In this document: piece by piece, positions 17,703 through 26,717 of the stretch
Numbering within the stretch: the stretch's first letter is position 1
Layout: every line of letters begins with the position of its first letter
Origin: Caldimonas brevitalea
GTDB lineage: Bacteria; Pseudomonadota; Gammaproteobacteria; Burkholderiales; Burkholderiaceae_C
Assembly: GCF_001017435.1 (NCBI RefSeq)
Contig: NZ_CP011371.1
Span: forward strand, 3,472,001 to 3,536,000
Reading direction: 5' to 3'
DNA: 64,000 bases
Position numbers and translations under genes: made by a program
Notes under the pieces: model-generated
Seen by the model: the letters and a program-made list of their open reading frames with translations, nothing else
Databases searched by the model: none
Told to the model about the DNA's origin: nothing

Positions 17703-18671
17703 ATGCAAGGCGCTGCCGCCCCCACACCGAGGTCGACCGAGAAGAAGGCCGCGCCAGCGCCATGGCAGGCCGGCAGCGGCCGACGCTGGGTGATCGCGCT
17801 GCCCTATGCCTGGCTGCTGCTGTTTTTCCTGCTCCCCTTCCTGATCGTCGTCAAGATCAGCGTCTCCGAGATGGAGACGGTGACCCTGAAAGACCTGCTG
17901 ACGTACCAGGACGACGTGCTGCAACTCACCGTGCGTTTCAACAACTACCGCTTCCTGCTGCAGGACGACCTGTACTTCAAGACCTACCTCGCCAGCCTGC
18001 GTTATGCCGCCATCGCCACCGCGTGCTGTCTGCTGCTCGGCTACCCGTTCGCCTACTTCATGGCACGGGCGCGCTCCAGCCTGCAGCCCGTCCTCGTGAT
18101 GGGCGTGATGCTGCCGTTCTGGACCTCCTTCTTGCTGCGCGTCTATGCCTGGAAGGGCCTGCTCAGCGAGCACGGCTGGGTGGCGGAGATGGCCGTCGCG
18201 CTCGGGCTCGACCAGCTGCTGTGGTGGGCCGGCGCCATCCCCGCCCCGGGGAAGCTGATGCACACGCCCTTCTCCCTCGTGCTGGGCATGGTCTACACCT
18301 ATCTGCCTTTCATGGTGCTGCCGCTATACGCCACGCTGTCCAAGCTCGATCCACGCTTGCTCGAGGCGGCACAAGACCTCGGCGCCACCCGCTGGGTGGC
18401 CTTCTGGACCGTCACGGTGCCGCTGTCGAAGGCCGGCATCGTGGCCGGCGCCATGCTGGTGTTCATCCCCTGCGTCGGCGAATTCGTGATCCCCGAGCTG
18501 CTCGGTGGCCCTCAGACCTTGATGATCGGCCGCGTGCTGTGGGACGAGTTCTTCAGCAACAACGACTGGCCGATGGCGTCGAGCGTAGCCGTGGTGGTGG
18601 TGCTGCTCATCACGGTGCCGCTCGCGTTGTTCCACAAGTACGAGGCCGAGGCGCAGGAGGCGCGTCGATGA
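17703..18671 (+). CDS. potH: Polyamine ABC transporter permease
   Basis: A 322-residue inner-membrane permease of the PotB/PotH group with about six transmembrane segments, the first at WVIALPYAWLLLFFLLPFL. The EAA loop that docks on the ATPase is LLEAAQDLGATRWVAFW. The periplasmic loop after the first segment (KISVSEMETVTLKDLL) is normal for PotH. Its stop overlaps the potI start (ATGA), so the permease pair is translationally coupled. Confidence 0.92.
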   Translation: MQGAAAPTPRSTEKKAAPAPWQAGSGRRWVIALPYAWLLLFFLLPFLIVVKISVSEMETVTLKDLLTYQDDVLQLTVRFNNYRFLLQDDLYFKTYLASLRYAAIATACCLLLGYPFAYFMARARSSLQPVLVMGVMLPFWTSFLLRVYAWKGLLSEHGWVAEMAVALGLDQLLWWAGAIPAPGKLMHTPFSLVLGMVYTYLPFMVLPLYATLSKLDPRLLEAAQDLGATRWVAFWTVTVPLSKAGIVAGAMLVFIPCVGEFVIPELLGGPQTLMIGRVLWDEFFSNNDWPMASSVAVVVVLLITVPLALFHKYEAEAQEARR

Positions 18672-19522
18672 AGCGCGGCGCTCGCGACCGGTGGGCCCGC
18701 GGTTTGGGCGTGGCCTGGCTGCTCATGGGCTACGCCTTCCTCTACCTGCCCATCGTCGCGCTGGCGCTTTTCTCGTTCAGCGACTCGCCGCTGCCCAACC
18801 GCTGGGGCGACTTCACGTTGAAGTGGTACGCCGCGCTGTGGGGCGACCGCGAGATCCTGGCCGGCTTGTGGCTCTCGCTGAAGATCGCCTTCTGGTCTGC
18901 CAGTGCGGCCGTGGTGCTGGGCACACTGGCCGCCTACACGCTGGTGAAGTACCGGCACTTCGGGGGCCGCACGCTGTTTTCGGGCATGGTCAGCGCGCCG
19001 CTGGTGATGCCCGAAGTCATCGTCGGCCTGTCCTTGCTGCTGATGCTGGTGTCGTTGCAGCGCGTGCTCGGCTTCCCCGAGCGCGGCATGCTGACGATCT
19101 GGCTCGGCCATCTGCTGGTCGGCCTGGCCTACGCCACCGTGGTGGTGCAGGCCCGGCTGCGCGAGATGAACCCCGAGCTGGAAGAGGCGGCGATGGACCT
19201 GGGCGCGCGCCCGGCCCAGGTGTTCGGCCTGGTCACCCTGCCCTTGCTGGCCCCGTCGTTGGGCTCGGCCTGGCTGCTGACGTTCACGCTGTCGCTCGAC
19301 GACGTCGTGCTGTCGGCCTTTTTGTCCGGCCCTGGCGCCACCACGCTGCCGCTGGTCATCTTCTCTCGCGCCCGCCTCGGACTCGATCCGAGCGTGAATG
19401 CCGTGGCCACCGTCATCGTCGCGCTGGTCGCGGTGGGGGTGACGGCTGCGGGCTACCTGATCGCACGTGCCGAGCGCGGGCGTTTGCGCGCCGCGTCGAT
19501 GGAGCGGCGTGCTTCCGGTTGA
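18668..19522 (+). CDS. potI: Polyamine ABC transporter permease
   Basis: A 284-residue permease of the PotC/PotI group, partner of PotH. It has six predicted transmembrane segments (first AWLLMGYAFLYLPIVALALF) and the EAA loop LEEAAMDLGARPAQVFG. The segment DDVVLSAFLSGPGATTLP is conserved in PotC/PotI. The start at 18668 overlaps the potH stop by ATGA, which fixes it within a much longer open frame. Confidence 0.92.
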   Translation: MKRGARDRWARGLGVAWLLMGYAFLYLPIVALALFSFSDSPLPNRWGDFTLKWYAALWGDREILAGLWLSLKIAFWSASAAVVLGTLAAYTLVKYRHFGGRTLFSGMVSAPLVMPEVIVGLSLLLMLVSLQRVLGFPERGMLTIWLGHLLVGLAYATVVVQARLREMNPELEEAAMDLGARPAQVFGLVTLPLLAPSLGSAWLLTFTLSLDDVVLSAFLSGPGATTLPLVIFSRARLGLDPSVNAVATVIVALVAVGVTAAGYLIARAERGRLRAASMERRASG

Positions 19523-19566
19523 TCCTTCGTGTCGTCCCCATCCCCACAACGCAGAGGAGGAAGTCG

Positions 19567-21012
19567 ATGATGTATACCTGGAAGCACCCCGCCTTGGCGG
19601 CGGCCCTCGTCGCCGGCCTCGCGGCGCCCGCGGCGGCCCAATCGAATGCCGCGCTGCTGAAGGAGCTCAAAGCGCTGCGCGAACGCGTCGACCAGCTCGA
19701 ACGCAAGCTGCGCGACCAGGAGAGCCGAACCGGGTCGGCGCCGGCGGCAGCTGCACCGGCAGCCCCGATGGTGGTGGCTCCCGCCGCACCGCCCACCACC
19801 GCCCCAGACACACCGAGCGGCATGACCGCCGAGCAACAACAGGAGTTCAACCGCGTCGTCGTCAAGACCGAAGCGCTCGAAGACGCGCGTGAAGCTTCGG
19901 GCTTCAAGGGACTGAAGATCAGCGGCTACATGGACCCGACCTACATCTACAACCACCTGCAGGACCGGGCCGGCTTCCAGTTTCTCAACCGGGTCGACGA
20001 CGACGGCTACAACTACGACAACTCCTACTTCGGGGCTGCGGTGCTCGACTTGCAGAAGGAGACCGACAGCAACACCCGCTGGCGTTTGACGCTGGCGCCC
20101 AACCGCGGCGTGGGCGCCGTGTTCGACGGCACCTCCATCGTCCACGAGGCGTCGGTGTCGGTGCCGCTGGGCAACCTGCAGACCCGGTTCATCGCCGGCC
20201 AGCTGCCCGACTGGTCGGGCTACGAATACCTGCAGCCCACGCTCAACAAGCTGATCACGCACAACCTGCTGTTCGACTTCACCTTGCCCACCGCCTACAC
20301 CGGCGCCGGCATGGAAATCACGCGGGGCAAGTGGATCACCAAGTGGATGGTGGCCAACATGAACGCGTCCAAGCGCAGCTCGGGCAACAAGTCGCCGGTG
20401 CTGGCCTACCGTGTCGACTATTCGCGCGGTGAGTTCAAGGGCTTCGGCTTCGCCGGCGTACACGGCAAGGCCGCCAATTTCAGCGAGAACGTCGTCGACG
20501 ACCAAGGTGAGGTGGTGCCGCAGCGCGACTCGGTGCTGCACCTGTTCGAGTTCGATGCCTATTTCATCCGCGGCGACTGGACCGTGCAGGGCCAGGCCAG
20601 CATCGGCACACAACGGCGCGCCGCCATCACGCCCGACCCGGACACCGGCGCCTTGCGCAATGCACACTGGTGGGGCCTGTCGGGGCTGGCCGCCTACAAG
20701 ATCACGCCGCGCTTCGAAACCATCGCGCGGCTGGACTACCTGCACAACAAGCGCCACGGCGGCGGCCTGCTGGGCTATACCGCGGCGGACGACCGCAATG
20801 GCATCGGACCGGCGCCCGACGGAGACCCGGAACGCGGCGCCAACCGGTATGCGTTGTCGCTCGGCGCCAGCTATCTGTTCAACCTGAACACCACCCTCAA
20901 GGCCGAGTACCGGCTCGACCGCGCCAACCTGCCGGTGTTCCTCGACGTCGACGACGGTGGCTACAAGAAGACCAACCACCTCCTCGGCGCCTCGGTGCTG
21001 GTGAGCTTCTGA
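19567..21012 (+). CDS. Outer-membrane porin-like protein (DUF3138-like) of the polyamine cluster
   Basis: A 481-residue secreted protein. The signal peptide ends near residue 24 (APAAA), followed by a short coiled coil (LLKELKALRERVDQLERKL, 29-47) and an Ala/Pro linker. A beta-rich domain follows, with the C-terminal phenylalanine typical of outer-membrane barrels (ASVLVSF). The coiled-coil-plus-barrel layout suggests a trimeric or peptidoglycan-anchored porin. It looks like the beta-proteobacterial DUF3138 family; this identification is from memory. GAGGAGGA precedes the ATG. Position between potI and the aldehyde dehydrogenase suggests it lets polyamines across the outer membrane. An alternative start is the next codon. 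Confidence 0.72.
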   Translation: MMYTWKHPALAAALVAGLAAPAAAQSNAALLKELKALRERVDQLERKLRDQESRTGSAPAAAAPAAPMVVAPAAPPTTAPDTPSGMTAEQQQEFNRVVVKTEALEDAREASGFKGLKISGYMDPTYIYNHLQDRAGFQFLNRVDDDGYNYDNSYFGAAVLDLQKETDSNTRWRLTLAPNRGVGAVFDGTSIVHEASVSVPLGNLQTRFIAGQLPDWSGYEYLQPTLNKLITHNLLFDFTLPTAYTGAGMEITRGKWITKWMVANMNASKRSSGNKSPVLAYRVDYSRGEFKGFGFAGVHGKAANFSENVVDDQGEVVPQRDSVLHLFEFDAYFIRGDWTVQGQASIGTQRRAAITPDPDTGALRNAHWWGLSGLAAYKITPRFETIARLDYLHNKRHGGGLLGYTAADDRNGIGPAPDGDPERGANRYALSLGASYLFNLNTTLKAEYRLDRANLPVFLDVDDGGYKKTNHLLGASVLVSF

Positions 21013-21057
21013 GCCGGCGCGGCGTGATACGGCAGGCGGAACACGACAAGGAGTTCG

Positions 21058-22569
21058 ATGATGACCACAGCCCCCTCCCCGACCTCCCCCGATTGGCATG
21101 CGCGTGCCGGCGCCTTGCGTGCGGATGGGCGCGCCGTCGTCGACGGCCGCCGTGTGCCTGCGGCCGACGGCGCCGAATTCGAGAAGCGGTCACCGGTCGA
21201 CGGCCGCATCCTCGGCGTCGTGGCGCGCTGCGGCAGCACCGACGTCGACCGTGCAGTGGCCGCGGCCCGCGCCGCCTTCGACGACGGTCGCTGGGCACGC
21301 CAGCCGCCGGCCGCACGCAAGAAGGTGCTGTTGCGCTTCGCCGAGCACATCCTCGCCGCGCGCGACGAACTGGCACTGCTCGACACGCTCGACATGGGCA
21401 AGCCGATCCGCTACAGCACCAGCGTCGACGTGCCCGCGACCGCCCGCTGCATCGCCTGGTATGCCGAGGCGATCGACAAGCTCTACGACGAGATCGCGCC
21501 GACCGGGCCGGGTGCGCTGGCCTTGGTCACGCGCGAGCCGATGGGCGTGATCGGCGCCATCGTGCCGTGGAACTACCCGATGATCATGGCGGCCTGGAAG
21601 CTGGGCCCGGCGCTGGCCAGCGGCAACAGCGTGGTGCTGAAGCCGTCCGAGAAATCACCCTTCAGCGCGACCCGGTTGGCCGAGCTGGCCCTGGAAGCCG
21701 GCCTGCCGCCGGGGGTGTTCAACGTCGTGCCCGGCTTTGGCCACGAGGCCGGCGAGGCCCTCGCGCTGCACCCCGATGTCGACGCGATCGGGTTCACCGG
21801 CTCGACCCGGGTCGGCCGTCGCATGCTGGAATATGCCGGCCGGTCCAACCTGAAGCGGGTCTACAACGAACTGGGCGGCAAGTCGGCCTTCATTGTGTTT
21901 CCCGACTTCCACGACCTCGACCGGGCTGCCGCGACTGCCGCCGGCGCCATGTTCTTCAACCAGGGCGAGTCGTGCAACGCGCCGTCCCGGTTGCTGGTGC
22001 ACCGCAGCATCGCCGACGATTTCGTCCAGCGCGTGTCGGCGCTGGCCCCCCGCTACCAGCCCGGGGACCCGCTGGACGGCAACACCGAAATGGGCGCCCT
22101 GGTCGATGCGACCCAGTTGCGGACCGTGCTCGGCTACATCGAGGCCGGGCACGACGAGGGTGCGCGCTGCGTGACGGGCGGACGGCAGGTGCGGGCCGAG
22201 AGCGGCGGGCATTACGTCGAGCCGACGGTGTTCGACGGCGTGCGCAACGACATGAAGATCGCCCGCGAAGAAATCTTCGGCCCCGTGCTGTCGGTCATCC
22301 GCTTTGCAGACGAGGCGGAGGCGGTGCGGCTGGCGAACGAATCGAGCTACGGCCTACAGGCGAGCGTCTGGAGCAGTGGGCTGGACCGGGCACACCGCGT
22401 CGCCCGCGCCTTGCGCGCCGGCACGGTGCACGTGAACCAGTACGACGAGGACGACATCACCGTGCCCTTCGGCGGCTACAAACAGTCGGGCAACGGGCGC
22501 GACAAGTCGCTGCATGCCTTCGACAAGTACACCGAGCTGAAAACCACTTGGCTGCGGCTCGACCCGTGA
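21058..22569 (+). CDS. puuC: Gamma-glutamyl-aminobutyraldehyde dehydrogenase (PuuC-like)
   Basis: A 503-residue NAD(P)-dependent aldehyde dehydrogenase. The cofactor-binding segment is VPWNYPMIMAAWKLGPALA, the general base motif is NELGGKS, and the catalytic cysteine lies in FNQGESCNAPSR (Cys306). The GES-C form is typical of PuuC/AldH enzymes. In this cluster it should oxidise gamma-glutamyl-gamma-aminobutyraldehyde, and perhaps 4-aminobutyraldehyde from the SpuC route. AAGGAG lies 4 nt before the first of two adjacent ATG codons. It closes the polyamine cluster. Confidence 0.92.
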   Translation: MMTTAPSPTSPDWHARAGALRADGRAVVDGRRVPAADGAEFEKRSPVDGRILGVVARCGSTDVDRAVAAARAAFDDGRWARQPPAARKKVLLRFAEHILAARDELALLDTLDMGKPIRYSTSVDVPATARCIAWYAEAIDKLYDEIAPTGPGALALVTREPMGVIGAIVPWNYPMIMAAWKLGPALASGNSVVLKPSEKSPFSATRLAELALEAGLPPGVFNVVPGFGHEAGEALALHPDVDAIGFTGSTRVGRRMLEYAGRSNLKRVYNELGGKSAFIVFPDFHDLDRAAATAAGAMFFNQGESCNAPSRLLVHRSIADDFVQRVSALAPRYQPGDPLDGNTEMGALVDATQLRTVLGYIEAGHDEGARCVTGGRQVRAESGGHYVEPTVFDGVRNDMKIAREEIFGPVLSVIRFADEAEAVRLANESSYGLQASVWSSGLDRAHRVARALRAGTVHVNQYDEDDITVPFGGYKQSGNGRDKSLHAFDKYTELKTTWLRLDP

Positions 22570-22577
22570 CGACACAC

Positions 22578-22639
22578 GCAGCGGCCAGGGGGCGCCGAAC
22601 AACCCATCGGCAGCTTGCCCGGCCGCTGCAGGAGCGGCC
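22578..22639 (+). other. Overlapping inverted repeats after puuC
   Basis: GCAGCGGCC (22578-22586) can pair with GGCCGCTGC (22621-22629). The same segment can instead pair with AGCGGCC (22633-22639) as GGCCGCT/AGCGGCC. No T-run follows, so this is not a standard intrinsic terminator. It may stabilise the 3' end or aid Rho-dependent termination. Confidence 0.4.
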
Positions 22640-22737
22640 CAACTCCGGCATCATCTCCCCCGCGGGCCTCCCATCCGCCTGACCCGTCCCCACCCTCAAC
22701 CTTGCGCCTGCCACCCGGCGGGCGCCCGCCGTTGCCG

Positions 22738-23685
22738 ATGACCGTCTCCGCCGTCCCCTCTCGCCCGCCCCTGCTCGCCTATGCCGCCCTCGCCTCCAGC
22801 ATGGCCCTGGTCGGCAGCTACGTCGGCCTGTCCAAACTGTTGGTGCAAGTGTTCCCGGTCCTGCTGCTGGCCTGGCTGCGCTTCGGTATCGGCGGCGTCG
22901 CCATGGTCGGTTGGCTCAAGCGCCAACCCGGCGAGGCGGCGCTGTCGCCGCAAGACCGCCGGCTGTTGTTCTGGGAGTCGTTCTTCGGCAACTTCCTGTT
23001 CTCGGTCTGCATGCTGTTCGGCGTCTCGCTCACCTCGGCGCTGGCCGCCGGCGTGATCATGGCGGCCATCCCCGCCGTCGTCGCGGTGTTGTCGTGGTGG
23101 CTGCTGGGCGAGCGTGTGCTGGGCCGGGTCAAGCTGGGCATCGCCTGTGCGGTGGCCGGCATCGTGCTGCTGTCGGTCGCCAAGGCATGGCACACCGAGC
23201 CGGCCGACAGCGCCACGACGGGCCTTGCGACCAGCCTGTGGGGCGAGCTGCTGCTGTTCGCCGCGGTCTGCTGCGAAGCCACCTACGTCGTGATCGGCAA
23301 AAAGCTGACGGCCAACGTGTCGGCCAAGCGCATCAGCGCGCTCGTCAACCTGTGGGGCTGGGTCCTGGTGACGCCGTTCGGCCTCTACCTCGCCTGGCGT
23401 TTCGACTTCGCCACCGTCAGCGCCTCCCACTGGCTGCTGCTGCTGTTCTATTCGCTGGCCGCCAGCATGGTGACGGTCTGGCTGTGGATGTCGGGGCTGA
23501 AGCAGGTGCCGGCGGCCTCGGCCGGCGTCTTCACCGTGATGCTGCCGGTCAGCGCGGCCGCCGTCGGCGTGCTGTTTCTCGGCGAGCAGTTCAGCACCGC
23601 TCACGGCGCCGCCTTCGCCCTCGCGATGGCCGGCCTCGTGCTCGCCACCTGGCCGACGCAAAAACGCGACGACCACGGCATCTGA
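22738..23685 (+). CDS. EamA-family (DMT) transporter
   Basis: A 315-residue inner-membrane protein with about ten transmembrane helices in two EamA repeats (VPVLLLAWLRFGIGGVAM-like first half; ISALVNLWGWVL-like second half). Members export amino acids, metabolites or drugs; the substrate cannot be read here. The ATG at 22738 (MTVSAVPSRP) starts just before the first helix; a longer upstream frame is proline-rich and unlikely to be coding. It lies 168 nt after puuC on the same strand and could belong to the same transcript, perhaps as an efflux partner, but this is only positional. Confidence 0.85.
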   Translation: MTVSAVPSRPPLLAYAALASSMALVGSYVGLSKLLVQVFPVLLLAWLRFGIGGVAMVGWLKRQPGEAALSPQDRRLLFWESFFGNFLFSVCMLFGVSLTSALAAGVIMAAIPAVVAVLSWWLLGERVLGRVKLGIACAVAGIVLLSVAKAWHTEPADSATTGLATSLWGELLLFAAVCCEATYVVIGKKLTANVSAKRISALVNLWGWVLVTPFGLYLAWRFDFATVSASHWLLLLFYSLAASMVTVWLWMSGLKQVPAASAGVFTVMLPVSAAAVGVLFLGEQFSTAHGAAFALAMAGLVLATWPTQKRDDHGI

Positions 23686-23752
23686 AACAACTTCTTTCGA
23701 TGTTCCTGACCACGCGCCTCACCCCCCTCTCATGGGGGAAAGGTCGCACTCC

Positions 23753-23767
23753 CCCTAGAACCTAGGG
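23753..23767. promoter_or_regulatory. 15-bp palindrome upstream of vgrG
   Basis: CCCTAGAACCTAGGG is a 6-3-6 perfect inverted repeat 131 nt before the vgrG start. Just before it, CCCCC and GGGGG (about 23723-23738) can form a hairpin after the EamA gene. CTAG-containing palindromes are rare in GC-rich genomes, so this may be an operator for the type VI island. Confidence 0.4.
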
Positions 23768-23898
23768 ATGGGAACAGCCGCCGCTTTGAGGCACCGTCAT
23801 GCCCGTGCCTGACCGTGGGTCGGGCGCACACCGAGCGCCGGCATCTGCAGTCCGCGGCGCGCCTTCTTCCATCATCTGGAGCCGAGGAACGCGACACC

Positions 23899-26154
23899 GT
23901 GGACGTGCTGGCCGAACTGACCCACCCGCTGGGCGACGAGTTGTACTTTTATCGCCTGCAGGGCGTCGAAGCGCTGTCGCAGCCTTACGACTACACGCTC
24001 GAACTCCTGAGCGAGTCGGCCGACATCGCGTTCGACCAGCTCATTGGCCAGGGGCTCCAGGTCGCCCTGAAACTGCCGGGCGGCGCGAAGCGCCACTTCC
24101 ACGGCCTGGTGTCACGCTTCGAGCTGGTGGGCCGACGCGACCGCTACTTCCGCTACGAGGCCCGCTTGAGGCCCTGGCTCTGGACCTTGAGCCGCACCCA
24201 CGACTGCCGCATCTTCCAGGCCAAAACCACGCTGCAGATCGTCAAGGAGGTGTTCGACGACCACACGGTGGCCGTGTTCGAAGACCGCACCACCGGCAGC
24301 TACGAGCCCTGGGAGTACTGCGTGCAGTACCGCGAGAGCGACCTGCAGTTCGTCAGTCGGCTGCTGGAGCACGAGGGCATCTACTTCTACTTCGAGCACA
24401 AGCCGGGGCAGCACACCTTGGTGCTGGCTGACGGGCCGCCCGCCCACAAGAAGACGCCGGGCTACGAACAGCTGCTGTACGAAGAAGTGGCCGGTGGCGA
24501 CCGCACCGACCGCGAAGCGGTGCGCACCTGGCGTATGGTCGAAGAGATGCTGCCCGGCAAGACCGCGCTGAACGACTTCGATTTCGAGCGCCCCAGCGTC
24601 AAGCTGCTGCAGCAGCGCGCCTCACCGCGCCAGCACGATCTGGCCGACCACGAGGTGTACGACTACCCCGGCGAGTACACGCAGGCCGACCGCGGCGAAC
24701 AGTTCGCGCGCACCCGGCTCGAAGAGCTGCAGTGCCGCTACCGGGTGGCCCGGGCCACCAGCGACGCGCGCGGCGTCACCTGCGGCGCCATCTTCGGGCT
24801 CACCGGCTTCGACCGCCAGGACCAGAACACCGGCTATCTGATCACCCGCACCGAGATCGAGATGCTGCAGTCGGACCCGCAGAGCGTCTTGTCGGCCGGC
24901 AGCAGCTTTCATTGCAGCTTCGAGTCCATTTCGGCGGACGAGCCCTTCCGCGCGGTGCGCACCACCCCCAAGCCAGTCGTGCAAGGCCCGCAGACCGCCA
25001 TCGTGGTCGGCCCCGACGGTGACGAGATCTACACCGACAAGTACGGCCGGGTGAAGGTGCAGTTCCACTGGGACCGTTATGGCAAGCGCGACGCCAACAG
25101 CTCCTGCTGGGTGCGGGTGTCGCAGCCTTGGGCCGGAAAGAACTTCGGCTTCATGGCGATCCCGCGTATCGGCCAGGAGGTCATCGTCGACTTTCTCGAA
25201 GGCGACCCCAACCGGCCCATCATCACCGGCCGGGTCTACAACGCCGAGCAGATGCCGCCCTGGGCGCTGCCGGCCAACGCGACGCAGACCGGCCTGCTGA
25301 CGCGCTCCAGCAAGGGCGGCAGCGGCGCCAATGCCAACGAGCTGCGCTTCGAAGACAAAAAGGGCAGCGAGCAGGTCTATCTGCACGCCGAGAAAAACCA
25401 GGACATCGAGGTCGAGAACGACGAAACACACTGGGTCGGACATGACCGCAGCAAGACCGTCGACCACAACGAGACGGTGCTGGTGAAAAACGACCGCACC
25501 GAGACGGTCGGCCACAACGAAAGCATCACCATCGGCGTCGACCGCACCGAGAAGGTGGGGGCCAACGAAACCGTGACCATCGGCGCCAACCGCACCAAGC
25601 AGGTGGTGCTGAACGACAGCCTGACGGTGGGCGCCAACCAGACCTACGGCATCACGGCCAACCAGACCGGCACCGTGGGCGGCGCGCGCAGCACCGCGGT
25701 GGCGCTGAACGACGCACTCGCGGTCGGGCTGGCGCAGGAGATCGCGATCGGGGCGGCGCAGGTGGTGGCGATCGGGGCGGCGCAGACCACCAAGATCGGC
25801 GCGATGCAGGACATCACCGTGGGCGCGACCCAGTCGGTGACCGTGGGGCGCGACCAGTCAGTCAAAGTGGGCGCGACGCTGTCGACCGAAGTGGCCTCCG
25901 ACGAGGGGCGCAAGGTGGGCGGCGCCCGCACCACCTCCGTGAGCAAAAACGACACGCTGACCGTCGGCAAGGACCTGGTGATCACAGCCGGCGACTCGAT
26001 CACCATCCGGGTCGGCAAGGCCATCCTCTATATGAAGAAGGACGGCACGATCAACTTCAACGGCAACGACATCACGATGGACGGCTCCGGGAAGATCGGC
26101 GTCAAGGCGACCAAAGACGTGGTGATCAAGGGCAAGAAGATCTGCAACAACTGA
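23899..26154 (+). CDS. vgrG: Type VI secretion spike protein VgrG
   Basis: A 751-residue VgrG. The gp27-like base (ELTHPLGDELYFYRLQGVE onward, residues 6-360) is followed by the gp5-like OB fold (EIYTDKYGRVKVQFHWDRYG) and the beta-helical needle. The needle has many VGxNETVTIGANRT-like repeats (about 510-700). It ends KGKKICNN with no added toxin domain. The spike trimer carries cargo through the type VI system. I chose GTG 23899 because GAGGA lies 9 nt upstream and VgrG proteins usually start a few residues before this motif; an in-frame ATG at 23815 is the alternative. Two copies of an 18-bp sequence 24 nt apart (25744, 25768) show recent repeat duplication in the needle. No tss core genes lie in the window. 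Confidence 0.93.
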   Translation: MDVLAELTHPLGDELYFYRLQGVEALSQPYDYTLELLSESADIAFDQLIGQGLQVALKLPGGAKRHFHGLVSRFELVGRRDRYFRYEARLRPWLWTLSRTHDCRIFQAKTTLQIVKEVFDDHTVAVFEDRTTGSYEPWEYCVQYRESDLQFVSRLLEHEGIYFYFEHKPGQHTLVLADGPPAHKKTPGYEQLLYEEVAGGDRTDREAVRTWRMVEEMLPGKTALNDFDFERPSVKLLQQRASPRQHDLADHEVYDYPGEYTQADRGEQFARTRLEELQCRYRVARATSDARGVTCGAIFGLTGFDRQDQNTGYLITRTEIEMLQSDPQSVLSAGSSFHCSFESISADEPFRAVRTTPKPVVQGPQTAIVVGPDGDEIYTDKYGRVKVQFHWDRYGKRDANSSCWVRVSQPWAGKNFGFMAIPRIGQEVIVDFLEGDPNRPIITGRVYNAEQMPPWALPANATQTGLLTRSSKGGSGANANELRFEDKKGSEQVYLHAEKNQDIEVENDETHWVGHDRSKTVDHNETVLVKNDRTETVGHNESITIGVDRTEKVGANETVTIGANRTKQVVLNDSLTVGANQTYGITANQTGTVGGARSTAVALNDALAVGLAQEIAIGAAQVVAIGAAQTTKIGAMQDITVGATQSVTVGRDQSVKVGATLSTEVASDEGRKVGGARTTSVSKNDTLTVGKDLVITAGDSITIRVGKAILYMKKDGTINFNGNDITMDGSGKIGVKATKDVVIKGKKICNN

Positions 26155-26171
26155 ACGGGCAGGAAGGCACG

Positions 26172-26711
26172 ATGGGCACCTCCACGAAGATCGAGAACGA
26201 ACAGGTGGCACTGGCGGACGACGCGCAAGGGCCGGACCTGCTGCGTCCCTTGATGCAAGCACCGTTGGTCGCCGCGGCACCGGCTCCGCAAGGCGTGGTC
26301 GTCGGCGAACTGCTGGCCCTGTCGGCCGAAGGCGGCCACCCGCTCGTGGTCTACCCCGGCCAGCCCGGCAGCGCTGCGCTGCGCGCCCGCACGGTGGTCG
26401 ACCTGCACGGGGCGCACATCGGCCGGCAGGTGGTCCTGATGTTCGAAGCAGGCGACGCGGCCAGACCGATCGTGATGGGCGTGTTGCGTGACGGCGCCGG
26501 CTGGCCGCTCGAGCAACGCCCGGGCGAGGTGCAGGTCGAGGCGGACGGTGAACGGCTGACCGTCAGCGCACAGCACCAGCTGGTGCTGCGCTGCGGCAAG
26601 GCCAGCATCACGCTGACCGCGGCAGGCAAGGTGCTGGTGCAAGGCACTTATGTCTCCAGCCGCTCCACCGGCGTCAACCGCATCAAGGGCGGGTCGGTGC
26701 AACTCAACTGA
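26172..26711 (+). CDS. DUF6484-type protein, type VI secretion associated
   Basis: A 179-residue protein whose core APQGVVVGELLALSAEGGHP then RPIVMGVLRDG resembles the small DUF6484 proteins found directly after vgrG. The second half (VQVEADGERLTVSAQHQLVL) is beta-rich and repeats features of a VgrG needle tip. AGGAAGG lies 4 nt before the ATG and the gene starts 17 nt after vgrG, so it is co-expressed. It may cap or extend the spike or help load the effector. The domain name is from memory; the context is firm. Confidence 0.75.
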   Translation: MGTSTKIENEQVALADDAQGPDLLRPLMQAPLVAAAPAPQGVVVGELLALSAEGGHPLVVYPGQPGSAALRARTVVDLHGAHIGRQVVLMFEAGDAARPIVMGVLRDGAGWPLEQRPGEVQVEADGERLTVSAQHQLVLRCGKASITLTAAGKVLVQGTYVSSRSTGVNRIKGGSVQLN

Positions 26712-26717
26712 TCGGCC

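Noticed and set aside
25440..26000. CRISPR-like or tandem repeat array in vgrG
   Set aside because: The periodicity is at protein level (VGxN beta-helix repeats) with variable DNA; no spacer-repeat structure.
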